A stretch of 64,000 nucleotides of DNA. Origin: an uncultured Oscillospiraceae bacterium. Lineage in GTDB: Bacteria > Bacillota > Clostridia > Oscillospirales > Oscillospiraceae. Both the position numbers and the translations under genes were made by a program. How positions within the stretch are numbered: the stretch's first letter is position 1; each line of letters begins with the position of its first letter. Below the pieces are notes generated by a model that was not told where the DNA came from, did not search any database, and saw only the letters and a list, made by a program, of their open reading frames with translations. Below are positions 1 through 8,557 of the stretch, piece by piece. The stretch covers positions 17,358 to 81,357 of the forward strand of contig CAKUIM010000007.1 of NCBI GenBank assembly GCA_934660965.1, read 5' to 3'.

Positions 1-109
1 GGTTGATCTGCACCCTGGTCTGGGCCATGACCTCCATAAGCTGTGCCCGTTCCTCCTGCTGCGCCCGGCGCTCCTCGCTCCGTCTCCGGGCCCTGACCGC
101 TTCTGCCAT
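1..109 (-). CDS. Small hypothetical protein, N-terminal fragment
   Basis: Thirty-six codons are readable from an ATG at 109 to the window edge, so the C-terminus is missing. An AAAGGA motif about 11 nt upstream of the ATG supports the start. The visible part is very rich in Arg, Glu and Gln (begins MAEAVRARRRSEERRAQ), suggesting a basic amphipathic helix. It lies 114 nt downstream of, and on the same strand as, the DUF975-CmpB gene. A small YaaL/DUF2508-like helical protein is possible, but the fragment is too short to assign. A 10-bp inverted repeat at 131-155 sits just upstream of its ribosome site. Confidence 0.5.
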   Translation of the reverse strand, partial: MAEAVRARRRSEERRAQQEERAQLMEVMAQTRVQIN

Positions 110-223
110 ATTGTCCACCGTCCTTTCGCCCAGTGCCCGGTCTGCCCGGGCACTGCTACTCTATGACAAGTCTGGACAAATATGCCTCCGGCTATACCCG
201 CCGCCCGTCGCCGCCGGAAAAAC

Positions 224-2074
224 TCAAAGCTCGACCCATTCCTCCAGCCGCACGCACTCCGGCGCGGTATACGCCGCGCTGTCCTTCCCGATATCCGTCA
301 CCCCCGGCCCGGCGTTGGGAAAAAAGTGGGAGTAGACAAGGTCGCCGGTAAAGGCCGCCGCCAGTACGATGCACGCCGCCATCACCGGCCGCCGCGGCAG
401 CTTTTGCACCAGGGTGTCGATCAGCGGTGCCGCCGCGTACACAATGGCCAGCGCCCCCACGCCGAACACCAGCAGTCCCTCGGCGCAGATGCGCCCGTTG
501 AGGTTGAGGAAATAGCCGCTGTAGTCCCACCAGCGCGCCCCGCCGTGGGTGGCCTCCAGCACCACGGAGGTCAGGTACTCCACCGTGCCGCACAGCACCA
601 CCGCCGCGCCGAACTCCGCCGCCGGGCGGCTGCGCAGCCGGTAGAGCAGCACCAGGATCATCACGCCCCCCGTGCCGTAAATGGGCAGCCACGGCCCGTG
701 GAGCACGCCGCGGTTGGCAAAGCTGCCGTTGACGATGAAGTTGAGCATAACCTCCCAAAGCCAGCCAAAGCCGGCAAAGGCAAAGAAAAGCACGATCAGC
801 GACCAGATCGAGTAGCGCCGCATATAGTGCAGCCGCTCGATGGCCAGCCGCCGCCCCCGCTCCCAAAGGGGGCACAGCCGGGAGGGGTAGGCCTTCCCCT
901 CCAGGCACAAAAGCTCCTGGGCGTACCGGGTCTGCTGCTCCAGGGCCTCTTCATAGGCCCGCTGGGCCTTCCCGCCGCCGATGAGCACCCCGAAATTGTC
1001 CGCCAGGAAGGAGCGCACCCCCGCCGGCCGCCCGGGCTTGACCACCGGCTTTGTCAGGGCCGCCTCCTGATAGGTACGCCGGAGAAGGCCCGTGCTGGCC
1101 CGGCGGAAGAGATAGGTGTCGCACAAAAGCTCGCTGCCGGGCAGCTGCGCCTCCTTCGCCCGGGCGCGCAGGGCGGTATAGAACTCGCACCGGGCCGCCG
1201 CCTTGTAGGGGTTGGCGTAAAAAATACCAACAAGGCCGGCGGTGGCGGCGCTCAGCGCGCTCCAGCCCAGGAAGGACAGGTCCAGCACGAAGCACTCCCA
1301 CTTGTGGCCATGCATCATGGCCTTGGAAAGGCGGATGGCCTGCCGGGGGGCGGCCGACGGATTCTCCGCCACGATGTACGGCACCGCCCAGTAGGAGTAG
1401 TGCTTGATCACGCCCCCCGCAGCGGTCAGCGACCACAGCAGGGTAAACAGAAACGTCACCAGCAGGGTAAGCGCCGCAGCGCACCATCTGCGCACCCGCA
1501 GCAAAAACCAAAAGCGCTGCATGGGCACCCGGCTGTATACCCGCCCCTCCAGGAAGAGCCGCCGGTAGATGACATTATAAATATTGATGACGAAAAACTC
1601 CAAAAAGAGGAACGCCAGTACGCTCAGGATGGTAAACACGATCTCCGCCGCGCTCCTCGAGCGGGTGACGGCGCACACCGCCGCCCACACCGCCGCCACC
1701 GGCGCCCCGGAGGACACCGCGTTTATCAGAAAGGCCAGCACGCCCCGGCTGCGGCCGAACACTCCCTCCTGCTCCGGCGCGCCCTGTCCGCCGCCGGCAG
1801 CGTCCGCACCCTGCAGGGGCCGCTCCCCCTCCTGCGCGTCCGCCCGGCTCCTGGCCCAGGCCCGCACCACCGCCGCGCCCACGTCCCAGGCCGCAATGCC
1901 GGTGTTTGTCTCGCTCTCCTCCACCCCCAGCAGCCGCGCCCGGGCTACGCTCACCGACGGGGAAAACCCCACCCCGATGAGGGCCGCCGCCAGGCACAGC
2001 GCCGCAAAAAGCCAGTAATGCCGCCGCAGGGCCCGGCGGGCGCCGGCCTTCCATTGTTTCCGTTTCTGTGCCAT
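224..2074 (-). CDS. DUF975 / CmpB-type membrane protein
   Basis: A 616-residue polytopic membrane protein. The start at MAQKRKQW is chosen because GGGAG lies 8 nt upstream; an ATG 11 codons earlier lacks a ribosome site. The N-terminal half resembles DUF975 integral membrane proteins: basic start, hydrophobic segment at residues 18-34, and several membrane spans up to about 250. The C-terminal ~220 residues match the putative ABC-transporter type IV family (CmpB), including EYLTSVVLE and WWDYSGYFLNLNGRICAEG. Between them lies a soluble, Arg/Glu-rich stretch. Both families are poorly characterised, so a transport role is only inferred from the family name. The joining of the two domains is visible in one open frame. 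Confidence 0.75.
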   Translation of the reverse strand: MAQKRKQWKAGARRALRRHYWLFAALCLAAALIGVGFSPSVSVARARLLGVEESETNTGIAAWDVGAAVVRAWARSRADAQEGERPLQGADAAGGGQGAPEQEGVFGRSRGVLAFLINAVSSGAPVAAVWAAVCAVTRSRSAAEIVFTILSVLAFLFLEFFVINIYNVIYRRLFLEGRVYSRVPMQRFWFLLRVRRWCAAALTLLVTFLFTLLWSLTAAGGVIKHYSYWAVPYIVAENPSAAPRQAIRLSKAMMHGHKWECFVLDLSFLGWSALSAATAGLVGIFYANPYKAAARCEFYTALRARAKEAQLPGSELLCDTYLFRRASTGLLRRTYQEAALTKPVVKPGRPAGVRSFLADNFGVLIGGGKAQRAYEEALEQQTRYAQELLCLEGKAYPSRLCPLWERGRRLAIERLHYMRRYSIWSLIVLFFAFAGFGWLWEVMLNFIVNGSFANRGVLHGPWLPIYGTGGVMILVLLYRLRSRPAAEFGAAVVLCGTVEYLTSVVLEATHGGARWWDYSGYFLNLNGRICAEGLLVFGVGALAIVYAAAPLIDTLVQKLPRRPVMAACIVLAAAFTGDLVYSHFFPNAGPGVTDIGKDSAAYTAPECVRLEEWVEL

Positions 2075-2105
2075 GCCATGGGCTCCCTTCTCTCTCTTAC
2101 CGTGC

Positions 2106-2134
2106 ATTATACCAGACTTTTCCCCGCTCGTAAA
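2106..2134 (-). promoter_or_regulatory. Promoter for the DUF975-CmpB gene
   Basis: Reading the minus strand, TTTACG and TATAAT are separated by 17 nt. The -10 ends 31 nt before the chosen start codon. Confidence 0.55.
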
Positions 2135-2185
2135 GCCGCAGCCGCGCCGCCTGCGCGCCCCGGCGCGAAAAAACCGCCCCTTTCC

Positions 2186-2215
2186 TTGACGGCCCGGCGG
2201 GCGCTGCGCTATAAT
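2186..2215 (+). promoter_or_regulatory. Promoter for the topoisomerase operon
   Basis: TTGACG and TATAAT with an 18-nt spacer, 45 nt upstream of the parE-like ATG. It lies back to back with the minus-strand promoter at 2106-2134. Confidence 0.65.
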
Positions 2216-2260
2216 GAAATGTAAAATATAAAATGAAACTCTTATCAAGTAGGTGCAGCC

Positions 2261-4252
2261 ATGTCCACTCCCGCCAAAAAGCAGTACGACAACCAATCCA
2301 TCTCCTCCCTCAAGGGCGCGGACCGTGTCCGCCGGCGCCCCGGGGTCATCTTCGGCTCCGACGGGCTGGAGGGCTGCGAGCACGCCGTGTTCGAGATCCT
2401 CTCCAACGCCATCGACGAGGCCCGGGAGGGACACGGCCGGGAGATCATCGTCACCCGCTACGAGGACAAGTCCATCGAGGTGGAGGACTTCGGCCGGGGC
2501 TGCCCGGTGGACTGGAACGAGGCGGAGGGCCGCTACAACTGGGAGCTTGTGTTCTGCGAGCTCTACGCCGGCGGCAAGTATAAGGACGGCGGGGACGACA
2601 ACTACGAGTACTCCCTGGGCCTCAACGGCCTGGGCTCCTGCGCCACCCAGTACGCCAGCGAATACTTCGACGCCGTCATCTGCCGCGACGGCTTCAAGTA
2701 CACCCTCCACTTCGAAAAGGGCGAGATCGTGGGCGAGATGAAGAAGGAGCCCGCCGACCGGAAAAAGACCGGCTCCAAATTCCACTGGAAGCCCGACCTG
2801 GACGTCTTTACCGACATCGACATTCCCCTTTCCTACTATACCGACACCCTCAAGCGCCAGGCGGTGGTCAACGCCGGCATCACCTTCCGCCTGCGCAATC
2901 AGGTTGGCGGCAAGTTCGAAACGGAGGACTTCTGCTACCAGAACGGCATCCAGGACTATGTCCGGGAGCTTGCCGGGGAGGACACCCTCACCCAGCCCGT
3001 TTTCTGGCAGGCCGAGCGCCGGGGCCGGGACCGGGCGGACAAGCCCGAGTACAAGGTCAAGCTGTCCGTCTCCTTCTGCTTCTCCAACCGGGTGCAGCTC
3101 ATCGAGTATTACCACAACTCCTCCTGGCTCGAGCACGGCGGCTCGCCGGAAAAGGCGGTGCGCTCCGCCTTCGTCTCCGCCATCGACGCCTGGCTGCGCC
3201 AGAACAGCAAGTACCAGAAGAGCGAGAGCAAAATCACCTTCAACGACGTGCAGGACGCCCTGGTGCTGGTTTCCAACAGCTTCTCCACCCAGACAAGCTA
3301 TGAAAACCAGACCAAGAAGTCCATCACCAACAAATTCATCCAGGACGCCATGACCGACTTCCTGCGCAGCCAGCTGGAGGTCTACTTCATCGAGAACCCC
3401 CTGGACGCCGAGCGCATCGCCGGCCAGGTGCTGGTGAACAAGCGCTCCCGGGAGACGGCGGAAAAGACCCGCCTGGGCATCAAGAAAAAGCTCTCCGGCT
3501 CCCTCGACATCTCCAACCGGGTGCAGAAATTCGTGGACTGCCGCTCCAAGGACGTGGCCCGGCGGGAGCTCTACATCGTGGAGGGCGACTCCGCCCTGGG
3601 TGCCGTCAAGCTGGGGCGGGACGCGGAGTTCCAGGGCATCATGCCCATCCGGGGCAAAATTCTCAACTGCCTGAAGGCGGACTACGCCAAAATCTTCAAA
3701 AGCGAGATCATCACCGACCTATTGAAGGTCATCGGCTGCGGCGTGGAGGTGCAGCACAAGACCAACCGGGACCTCAACGCCTTCGACCTCAATAACCTGC
3801 GCTGGAGCAAGATCGTCATCTGCACCGACGGCGACGTGGACGGCTTCCAGATCCGCACCCTGGTGCTCACCATGCTCTACCGCCTCACCCCCACCCTCAT
3901 CCGGGAGGGCTTTGTCTACATCGCCGAGTCCCCCCTCTACGAGATCACCTGCAAGGAAAAGACCTGGTTCGCCTACTCCGACAAGGAGAAGGGCGACATC
4001 ACCGCCCAGCTCTCCGCCGAGGGCAAGAAGTTCGACATCCAGCGCTCCAAGGGCCTTGGTGAGAACGAGCCCGACATGATGTGGCTGACCACCATGAACC
4101 CCGACACCCGCCGGCTCATCAAGGTCATGCCCGCCGACGCCCGGCGCACCGCCCAGGTGTTCGACCTGCTCCTGGGGGACGACCTCCAGGGCCGGAAAAA
4201 CCACATCGCCGACAACGGCTACAAATACCTTGATATGGCGGACATTTCGTAA
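2261..4252 (+). CDS. parE: Divergent type II topoisomerase subunit B (GyrB/ParE-like)
   Basis: A 663-residue ATPase subunit of a type IIA topoisomerase, pairing with the subunit A gene at 4642. GHKL ATPase: EILSNAIDEA at 45-54 gives the catalytic Glu45 and Mg-binding Asn49; DFGRG at 76-80 replaces the usual DNGRG; the glycine loop is GLNGLGS at 120-126. TOPRIM: EGDSALG at 441 and the metal site DGDVDG at 523-528. The C-terminal QRSKGLGE is family-typical. The many substitutions, and the lack of the long insert of proteobacterial GyrB, suggest the divergent clostridial paralogue rather than housekeeping gyrase. The symbol is therefore approximate. It could decatenate chromosomes as Topo IV does. 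Confidence 0.8.
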   Translation: MSTPAKKQYDNQSISSLKGADRVRRRPGVIFGSDGLEGCEHAVFEILSNAIDEAREGHGREIIVTRYEDKSIEVEDFGRGCPVDWNEAEGRYNWELVFCELYAGGKYKDGGDDNYEYSLGLNGLGSCATQYASEYFDAVICRDGFKYTLHFEKGEIVGEMKKEPADRKKTGSKFHWKPDLDVFTDIDIPLSYYTDTLKRQAVVNAGITFRLRNQVGGKFETEDFCYQNGIQDYVRELAGEDTLTQPVFWQAERRGRDRADKPEYKVKLSVSFCFSNRVQLIEYYHNSSWLEHGGSPEKAVRSAFVSAIDAWLRQNSKYQKSESKITFNDVQDALVLVSNSFSTQTSYENQTKKSITNKFIQDAMTDFLRSQLEVYFIENPLDAERIAGQVLVNKRSRETAEKTRLGIKKKLSGSLDISNRVQKFVDCRSKDVARRELYIVEGDSALGAVKLGRDAEFQGIMPIRGKILNCLKADYAKIFKSEIITDLLKVIGCGVEVQHKTNRDLNAFDLNNLRWSKIVICTDGDVDGFQIRTLVLTMLYRLTPTLIREGFVYIAESPLYEITCKEKTWFAYSDKEKGDITAQLSAEGKKFDIQRSKGLGENEPDMMWLTTMNPDTRRLIKVMPADARRTAQVFDLLLGDDLQGRKNHIADNGYKYLDMADIS

Positions 4253-4288
4253 TATCCCGCCGAAATATTACAAAAAGGAGTGTCATTT

Positions 4289-4576
4289 ATGAAAAACGTC
4301 ATCCTCCACGTCACCTATGTCTGCAAGCCCGGCATGGCCGAACCCTTTGTCCGCGCCCTCAAGGAGCAGGGCCTGCAGGATGCCGTCCGGGCAGAGGACG
4401 GCTGCATGCAGTACGACTACCACATCTCCTGCGAGGTGCCCGATACGGTGGTGCTGTTGGAAATGTGGCGGGATATGGACGCCCTCAAGGTCCACAGCGG
4501 CCAGCCCCACATGAAGGACATCCTCAAGCTCAAGCAGGAGTACACCACCGATACCCGCATCCTCCGCTTCGACTAA
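4289..4576 (+). CDS. Antibiotic biosynthesis monooxygenase (ABM) domain protein
   Basis: A 95-residue single-domain ABM/YgiN-like protein, a dimeric alpha-beta barrel ferredoxin-like fold. The start is the ATG 8 nt after AAGGAG; a GTG three codons upstream is inside the ribosome site. Typical features are an N-terminal strand (VILHVTYVCKPG), the helix FVRALKEQ, and the C-terminal LLEMWRDMDALKVH plus HMKDILKL segment. Such proteins are quinol or haem-type monooxygenases or have unknown roles. It lies between the two topoisomerase subunit genes (36 nt after parE, 65 nt before parC), so it is probably cotranscribed with them. A functional link to DNA topology is not evident. Confidence 0.75.
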   Translation: MKNVILHVTYVCKPGMAEPFVRALKEQGLQDAVRAEDGCMQYDYHISCEVPDTVVLLEMWRDMDALKVHSGQPHMKDILKLKQEYTTDTRILRFD

Positions 4577-4641
4577 GCCTCCCTGCGCCCACACAAAGCG
4601 CGCCCCGCCTGCCCGGGCGCGCAGAAAAGGACTGATCCCAT

Positions 4642-6888
4642 TTGGCAAAGAAGAAGGCCCCCGACCAGGGCGGCGCCAAGCACCTCAATAACCCCAACGT
4701 CATGGGCCTGCGCTCCCAGGTGCTCGAGCAGCCCATCATTGATACGCTGGAGCTCAACTATATGCCCTACGCCATGAGCGTCATTGTCTCCCGGGCCATC
4801 CCGGAGATCGACGGCTTCAAGCCCAGCCACCGCAAGCTGCTCTACACCATGTATCAGATGCGCCTGCTGGGCGGTGGGCGCACCAAAAGCGCCAACGTAG
4901 TGGGCCAGACCATGAAGCTCAACCCCCATGGCGACGCCGCCATTTACGACACCCTCGTGCGGCTCTCCCGGGGCTACGGCGCCCTGCTCCACCCCCTGGT
5001 GGACTCCAAGGGCAACTTCGGCAAGGTCTACTCCCGGGACATGGCCTGGGCCGCCAGCCGGTATACCGAGGTGCGGCTGGACGGCGTGTGCCAGGAGCTC
5101 TTCCGCGACATCGACGAGGACGCGGTGGACTTCGTCCCCAACTATGACGGCAAGCTCACCGAGCCCACCCTTCTGCCCACCACCTTCCCCAACGTCCTGG
5201 TGTGCGCAAACCAGGGCATCGCCGTGGGCATGGCCTCCAACCTGTGCGGCTTCAACCTGGGCGAGGTGTGCGACGCCGCCGCGGCCTACCTGCGCGACCC
5301 CAATACCGACCTGCTCGCCATCCTCAAGGCCCCCGACTTCTCCACCGGCGGCCAGCTGCTCTACGACGGCGCCGCCATGGCCGACATCTACCGCACCGGC
5401 CGGGGCCCCGTCAGGCTCCGGGCCCGCTGGCGCTATGTCAAAGAGGAAAATCTCATCGAGATTTATGAAATCCCCTACTCCACCACCGTGGAGGCCATTC
5501 TCGACAAGGTGGCCGAGCTTGTCAAGGCCGGCAAGCTCCGGGAGATTGCCGACATGCGCGACGAGACCGACCTTGACGGCCTCAAGCTCACCATCGACCT
5601 CAAGCGGGGCACCGACCCGGACAAGCTCATGGCCCGCCTGTTCAAGGCCACCCCTTTGCAGGACACCTTCTCGTGCAACTTCAACATCCTCATCGCCGGC
5701 ATGCCCCGGGTGATGGGCGTGGGGGAGATTCTCGACGAGTGGACCGCCTGGCGGATGGACTGCGTGCGCCGGCGCACCTACCACGTGTGCAAAAAGAAGG
5801 AGGACAAGCTCCACCTTCTCCGCGGCCTCAAGCGCATCCTGCTGGACATCGACAAGGCCATCCACATCATCCGCGAGACGCAGGAGGACGCCGAGGTGGT
5901 GCCCAACCTGATGATCGGCTTCGGCATCGACCAGGTTCAGGCCGAGTTCGTGGCGGACATCAAGCTGCGCAACATCAATAAAGAGTATATCCTCAGGCGC
6001 ATCGACGAGGTGGACGCCCTGGAGGCCGAGATCGCCGACCTCAAGGACATCATCGGCTCTCCGGCGCGCATCAGGGCCATCATCATCGCAGAGCTGGAGA
6101 ACGTCAAGAAAAAATACGCCGTCCCCCGCCGCACCGAGATCGTCTACGAACACCAGCTGGAGGCCGAACCCGCCCCCGAGGAGGAGACCCCCGACTACCC
6201 TGTGAACGTATTCATTTCCAAGGAGGGCTACTTCAAGAAGATCACCCCCCAGTCCCTGCGTATGAGCGGCGAGCAGAAGTATAAGGACGGCGACGGCCCC
6301 TTCCTCCAGTGGGAGGGGAGCAACCGGGACGAGCTGCTGGTCTTTACCGACCGCCAGCAGTGCTATAAGACCCGCCTTTCCGACTTTGACGACGCCAAGG
6401 CAAGCGTCCTGGGCGACTACCTGCCCACCAAGCTTGGCATGGACGCGGATGAGCGCTTTGTCTGGGCCTGCTGCCCCGGCGACTACTCCGCCCACCTGCT
6501 CTTCGTCTTTGAAAACGGCAAGGCCGCCCGGGTGGAGCTCTCCGCCTACCAGACCCAGACCCGCCGGAAAAAGCTCACCGGCGCGTACTCGGATAAGTCC
6601 CCCCTTGCCGCCGCCATGCTCCTTCCCGAGGATGCCGAGCTTGCCGTGTGCTCCACCGAGGGGCGCTGCGTGGTGTTCCACACCGCCTCCCTCAACCCCA
6701 AAACCACCCGCTCCACCCAGGGCGTGGCCGTGATGACCCTCAAGCCCAAGTATAAGGTGGACTGGGTCCGGCCCCTGGCCGACACCGCCATCGTCAACGC
6801 CGGGCGCTACCGCGCCCGCTCCCTGCCCATCGCCGGCGCCCTTCTCAAGGAAGAGGACCGGGGTGAGACTCAAATGAGCCTGCTGTAA
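4642..6888 (+). CDS. parC: Divergent type II topoisomerase subunit A (GyrA/ParC-like)
   Basis: A 748-residue DNA-cleaving subunit. Translation starts at a TTG 10 nt after AAAGGA. The N-terminal breakage-reunion domain has LPEIDG-like IPEIDGFKPSHRKLLY, and the catalytic Tyr141 lies in AASRYTEVRL. The quinolone-determining region reads NPHGDAAIYDT (94-104): the Ser83-equivalent is Ala99, while the Asp87-equivalent Asp103 is kept. A coiled-coil tower at about 390-480 and a degenerate C-terminal beta-propeller follow. No canonical GyrA box (QRRGGKG) is visible, arguing against a supercoiling gyrase and for a Topo IV-like or unspecialised enzyme. Confidence 0.8.
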   Translation: MAKKKAPDQGGAKHLNNPNVMGLRSQVLEQPIIDTLELNYMPYAMSVIVSRAIPEIDGFKPSHRKLLYTMYQMRLLGGGRTKSANVVGQTMKLNPHGDAAIYDTLVRLSRGYGALLHPLVDSKGNFGKVYSRDMAWAASRYTEVRLDGVCQELFRDIDEDAVDFVPNYDGKLTEPTLLPTTFPNVLVCANQGIAVGMASNLCGFNLGEVCDAAAAYLRDPNTDLLAILKAPDFSTGGQLLYDGAAMADIYRTGRGPVRLRARWRYVKEENLIEIYEIPYSTTVEAILDKVAELVKAGKLREIADMRDETDLDGLKLTIDLKRGTDPDKLMARLFKATPLQDTFSCNFNILIAGMPRVMGVGEILDEWTAWRMDCVRRRTYHVCKKKEDKLHLLRGLKRILLDIDKAIHIIRETQEDAEVVPNLMIGFGIDQVQAEFVADIKLRNINKEYILRRIDEVDALEAEIADLKDIIGSPARIRAIIIAELENVKKKYAVPRRTEIVYEHQLEAEPAPEEETPDYPVNVFISKEGYFKKITPQSLRMSGEQKYKDGDGPFLQWEGSNRDELLVFTDRQQCYKTRLSDFDDAKASVLGDYLPTKLGMDADERFVWACCPGDYSAHLLFVFENGKAARVELSAYQTQTRRKKLTGAYSDKSPLAAAMLLPEDAELAVCSTEGRCVVFHTASLNPKTTRSTQGVAVMTLKPKYKVDWVRPLADTAIVNAGRYRARSLPIAGALLKEEDRGETQMSLL

Positions 6889-6934
6889 GCGCCCGCGTCC
6901 CGGGCGCGCAGGCCGCCGGAACTGGAGGGCCCCC

Positions 6935-7813
6935 ATGAAAAAGCTTCCCGAGCTCATCCGCAGGGCGTGGAAACCCGCCCTGCTCATCACCCTGGCCTCC
7001 CTGGTATATGCCCTGTCCTTCGTCTGGTGCTTCGACCCCACCGGCATCGCCTTCGGCGGCATCACCGGCATTGCCCAGATCATCAACAAGCTGCTGCCCG
7101 CCGTCCCGGTGGGCGTGACGGTGATCGTGCTGAACATCCCGCTGTTCCTGCTGGGCTGGCGGCTCATCGGCGGAAAGCTGCTGGTGTCCTCCCTGTACGC
7201 CATGGCGGTGTCCTCCCTGTTTATCGACCTGCTCTCCTCCCTGCGCGCCTGGGAGCCCATGGACCCGCTGCTCTCGTGCATCTTCGGCGGGCTGCTGCTG
7301 GGCGGCTCGCTGGGGGTCATCTTTCTCCAGGGCGCCACCACCGGCGGCACCGACCTGGCCGCCCGGCTTCTGAAGCTGCGCCTTGCGTGGCTTCCCATGG
7401 GCAAGCTCCTTCTTGCCATCGACCTTGGGGTCATCATCCTGGTGGCCCTCTTCTTCCGCAACCTCAACACCGCCCTCTACGGCTTCATCGCCCTTTATAT
7501 CTCCACCCTTGCCATGGACGGCATCCTCTACGGCCTTGACACCGCCAAGGTAGCCTACATCATCAGCGACCGCAACGATGAGATCTGCTCCGCCATCGTC
7601 CACGACCTGGACCGGGGCGTCACCATCCTCCAGGGCCGGGGCGCCTACACCGGCGCGGACAAAAAGGTGCTCATGTGCGCCTTCAAGCAGCGGGAGATCG
7701 CCGCCATCAAGGCCGCCGTCAAGGGCATCGACCCCGACGCCTTCCTCATCGTGTGCAACGCCCACGAGGTTCTGGGCGACGGCTTCCGGCAGTACAGCAA
7801 AAACAGCCTGTAG
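6935..7813 (+). CDS. YitT family membrane protein
   Basis: A 292-residue protein with an N-terminal integral membrane region of about five or six segments (residues 12-180; typical FGGITGIAQI and QGATTGGTDL motifs). A cytoplasmic DUF2179 domain follows at about 200-290, with GVTILQGRGAYTG and ending near DAFLIVCNAHEVLGDGF. This is the standard YitT architecture and length. The family's substrate or function is unknown; the domain pair suggests a ligand-gated transporter or channel. It follows parC by 46 nt and may share its transcript. The start is ATG with TGGAGG about 9 nt upstream. Confidence 0.85.
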   Translation: MKKLPELIRRAWKPALLITLASLVYALSFVWCFDPTGIAFGGITGIAQIINKLLPAVPVGVTVIVLNIPLFLLGWRLIGGKLLVSSLYAMAVSSLFIDLLSSLRAWEPMDPLLSCIFGGLLLGGSLGVIFLQGATTGGTDLAARLLKLRLAWLPMGKLLLAIDLGVIILVALFFRNLNTALYGFIALYISTLAMDGILYGLDTAKVAYIISDRNDEICSAIVHDLDRGVTILQGRGAYTGADKKVLMCAFKQREIAAIKAAVKGIDPDAFLIVCNAHEVLGDGFRQYSKNSL

Positions 7814-7925
7814 CGGGCTGCCCTGACAAAAGGCCGGCGGCGCAGCTTCCGCGGGGGGAGTGGAGCGCACGGACAGGCCGCGGCTGTGAAACAACGCACA
7901 GAATATTTTTGCAGGAGGGATCACT

Positions 7926-8525
7926 ATGGCTAACATCGAGCTGCTCCGCAAAAACCTGGAAGCCGAGGGCTTCCAGACCTCGTACTTTGCCACAGCGGAG
8001 GAATGCTGCGCCTATCTGGACGGGGCGCTGGACGGCCGCACCATCGGCTTCGGCGGCTCCCTGACCGTCCGGGACATGGGCCTTTTCGAGCGTCTTTCCT
8101 CCCACAACGAATGCATCTGGCACTGGGACAAGACGCGCAGCGTCGTCCCCAAGGATGCCGTCGGCACCCAAATCTACATCTGCTCCCTCAACGGTGTGGC
8201 CGAGACCGGGGAGCTGGTCAACATCGACGGCGGCGGCAACCGGCTGGCCGCCGGCCTGTTCGGCCACGAGAAGGTGTATTTCATCATCGGCGTGAACAAG
8301 ATCGCCCCGGACCTCAACAGGGCCATCTGGCGGGCCCGGAACATCGCCGGCCCGAAAAACGCCCAGCGGCTGAAGAGAAAGACTCCCTGCGCCGTCCGTG
8401 CCGACCGCTGCTACGACTGCAAAAGCCCGGAGCGCATCTGCGCCGCCATGACCATTTACTGGCGCAGGCCCTCCCGCACCCCCGAGATGGAGATCGTCAT
8501 CGTGAATCAGGAGCTGGGCTTCTGA
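7926..8525 (+). CDS. LUD-domain protein (LutC-like)
   Basis: A 199-residue LUD/DUF162 protein, related to the LutC subunit of L-lactate oxidase. An AGGAGG site lies 8 nt before the ATG. Visible signatures include GFGGSLTVRDMGLF near residue 40, GVAETGELVNIDG near 93-106, VYFIIGVNKI, and a C-terminal CYDCKSPERICAAMT segment typical of stand-alone clostridial members. No lutA or lutB lies nearby, so a lactate role is not supported by context. Gap to YitT is 112 nt. The AATATTTTTG run shortly upstream may hold a promoter but is not convincing. Confidence 0.8.
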   Translation: MANIELLRKNLEAEGFQTSYFATAEECCAYLDGALDGRTIGFGGSLTVRDMGLFERLSSHNECIWHWDKTRSVVPKDAVGTQIYICSLNGVAETGELVNIDGGGNRLAAGLFGHEKVYFIIGVNKIAPDLNRAIWRARNIAGPKNAQRLKRKTPCAVRADRCYDCKSPERICAAMTIYWRRPSRTPEMEIVIVNQELGF

Positions 8526-8557
8526 CCCTGTTCAATCCCGAAAGGAGGCCCTTCGGA

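Noticed and set aside
131..155. Inverted repeat considered as a terminator
   Set aside because: No T-run on either side; at most a leader structure of the partial gene at the window start.
182..2224. Long plus-strand frame opposite the membrane protein gene
   Set aside because: Its product is Pro/Arg/His-rich without domains, lacks a ribosome site, and lies antisense to a well-supported membrane protein; it is a product of high GC content.
4573..7470. A 965-codon minus-strand frame across parC
   Set aside because: Low-complexity Gly/Val/His-rich translation antisense to a conserved topoisomerase gene; no start signal.
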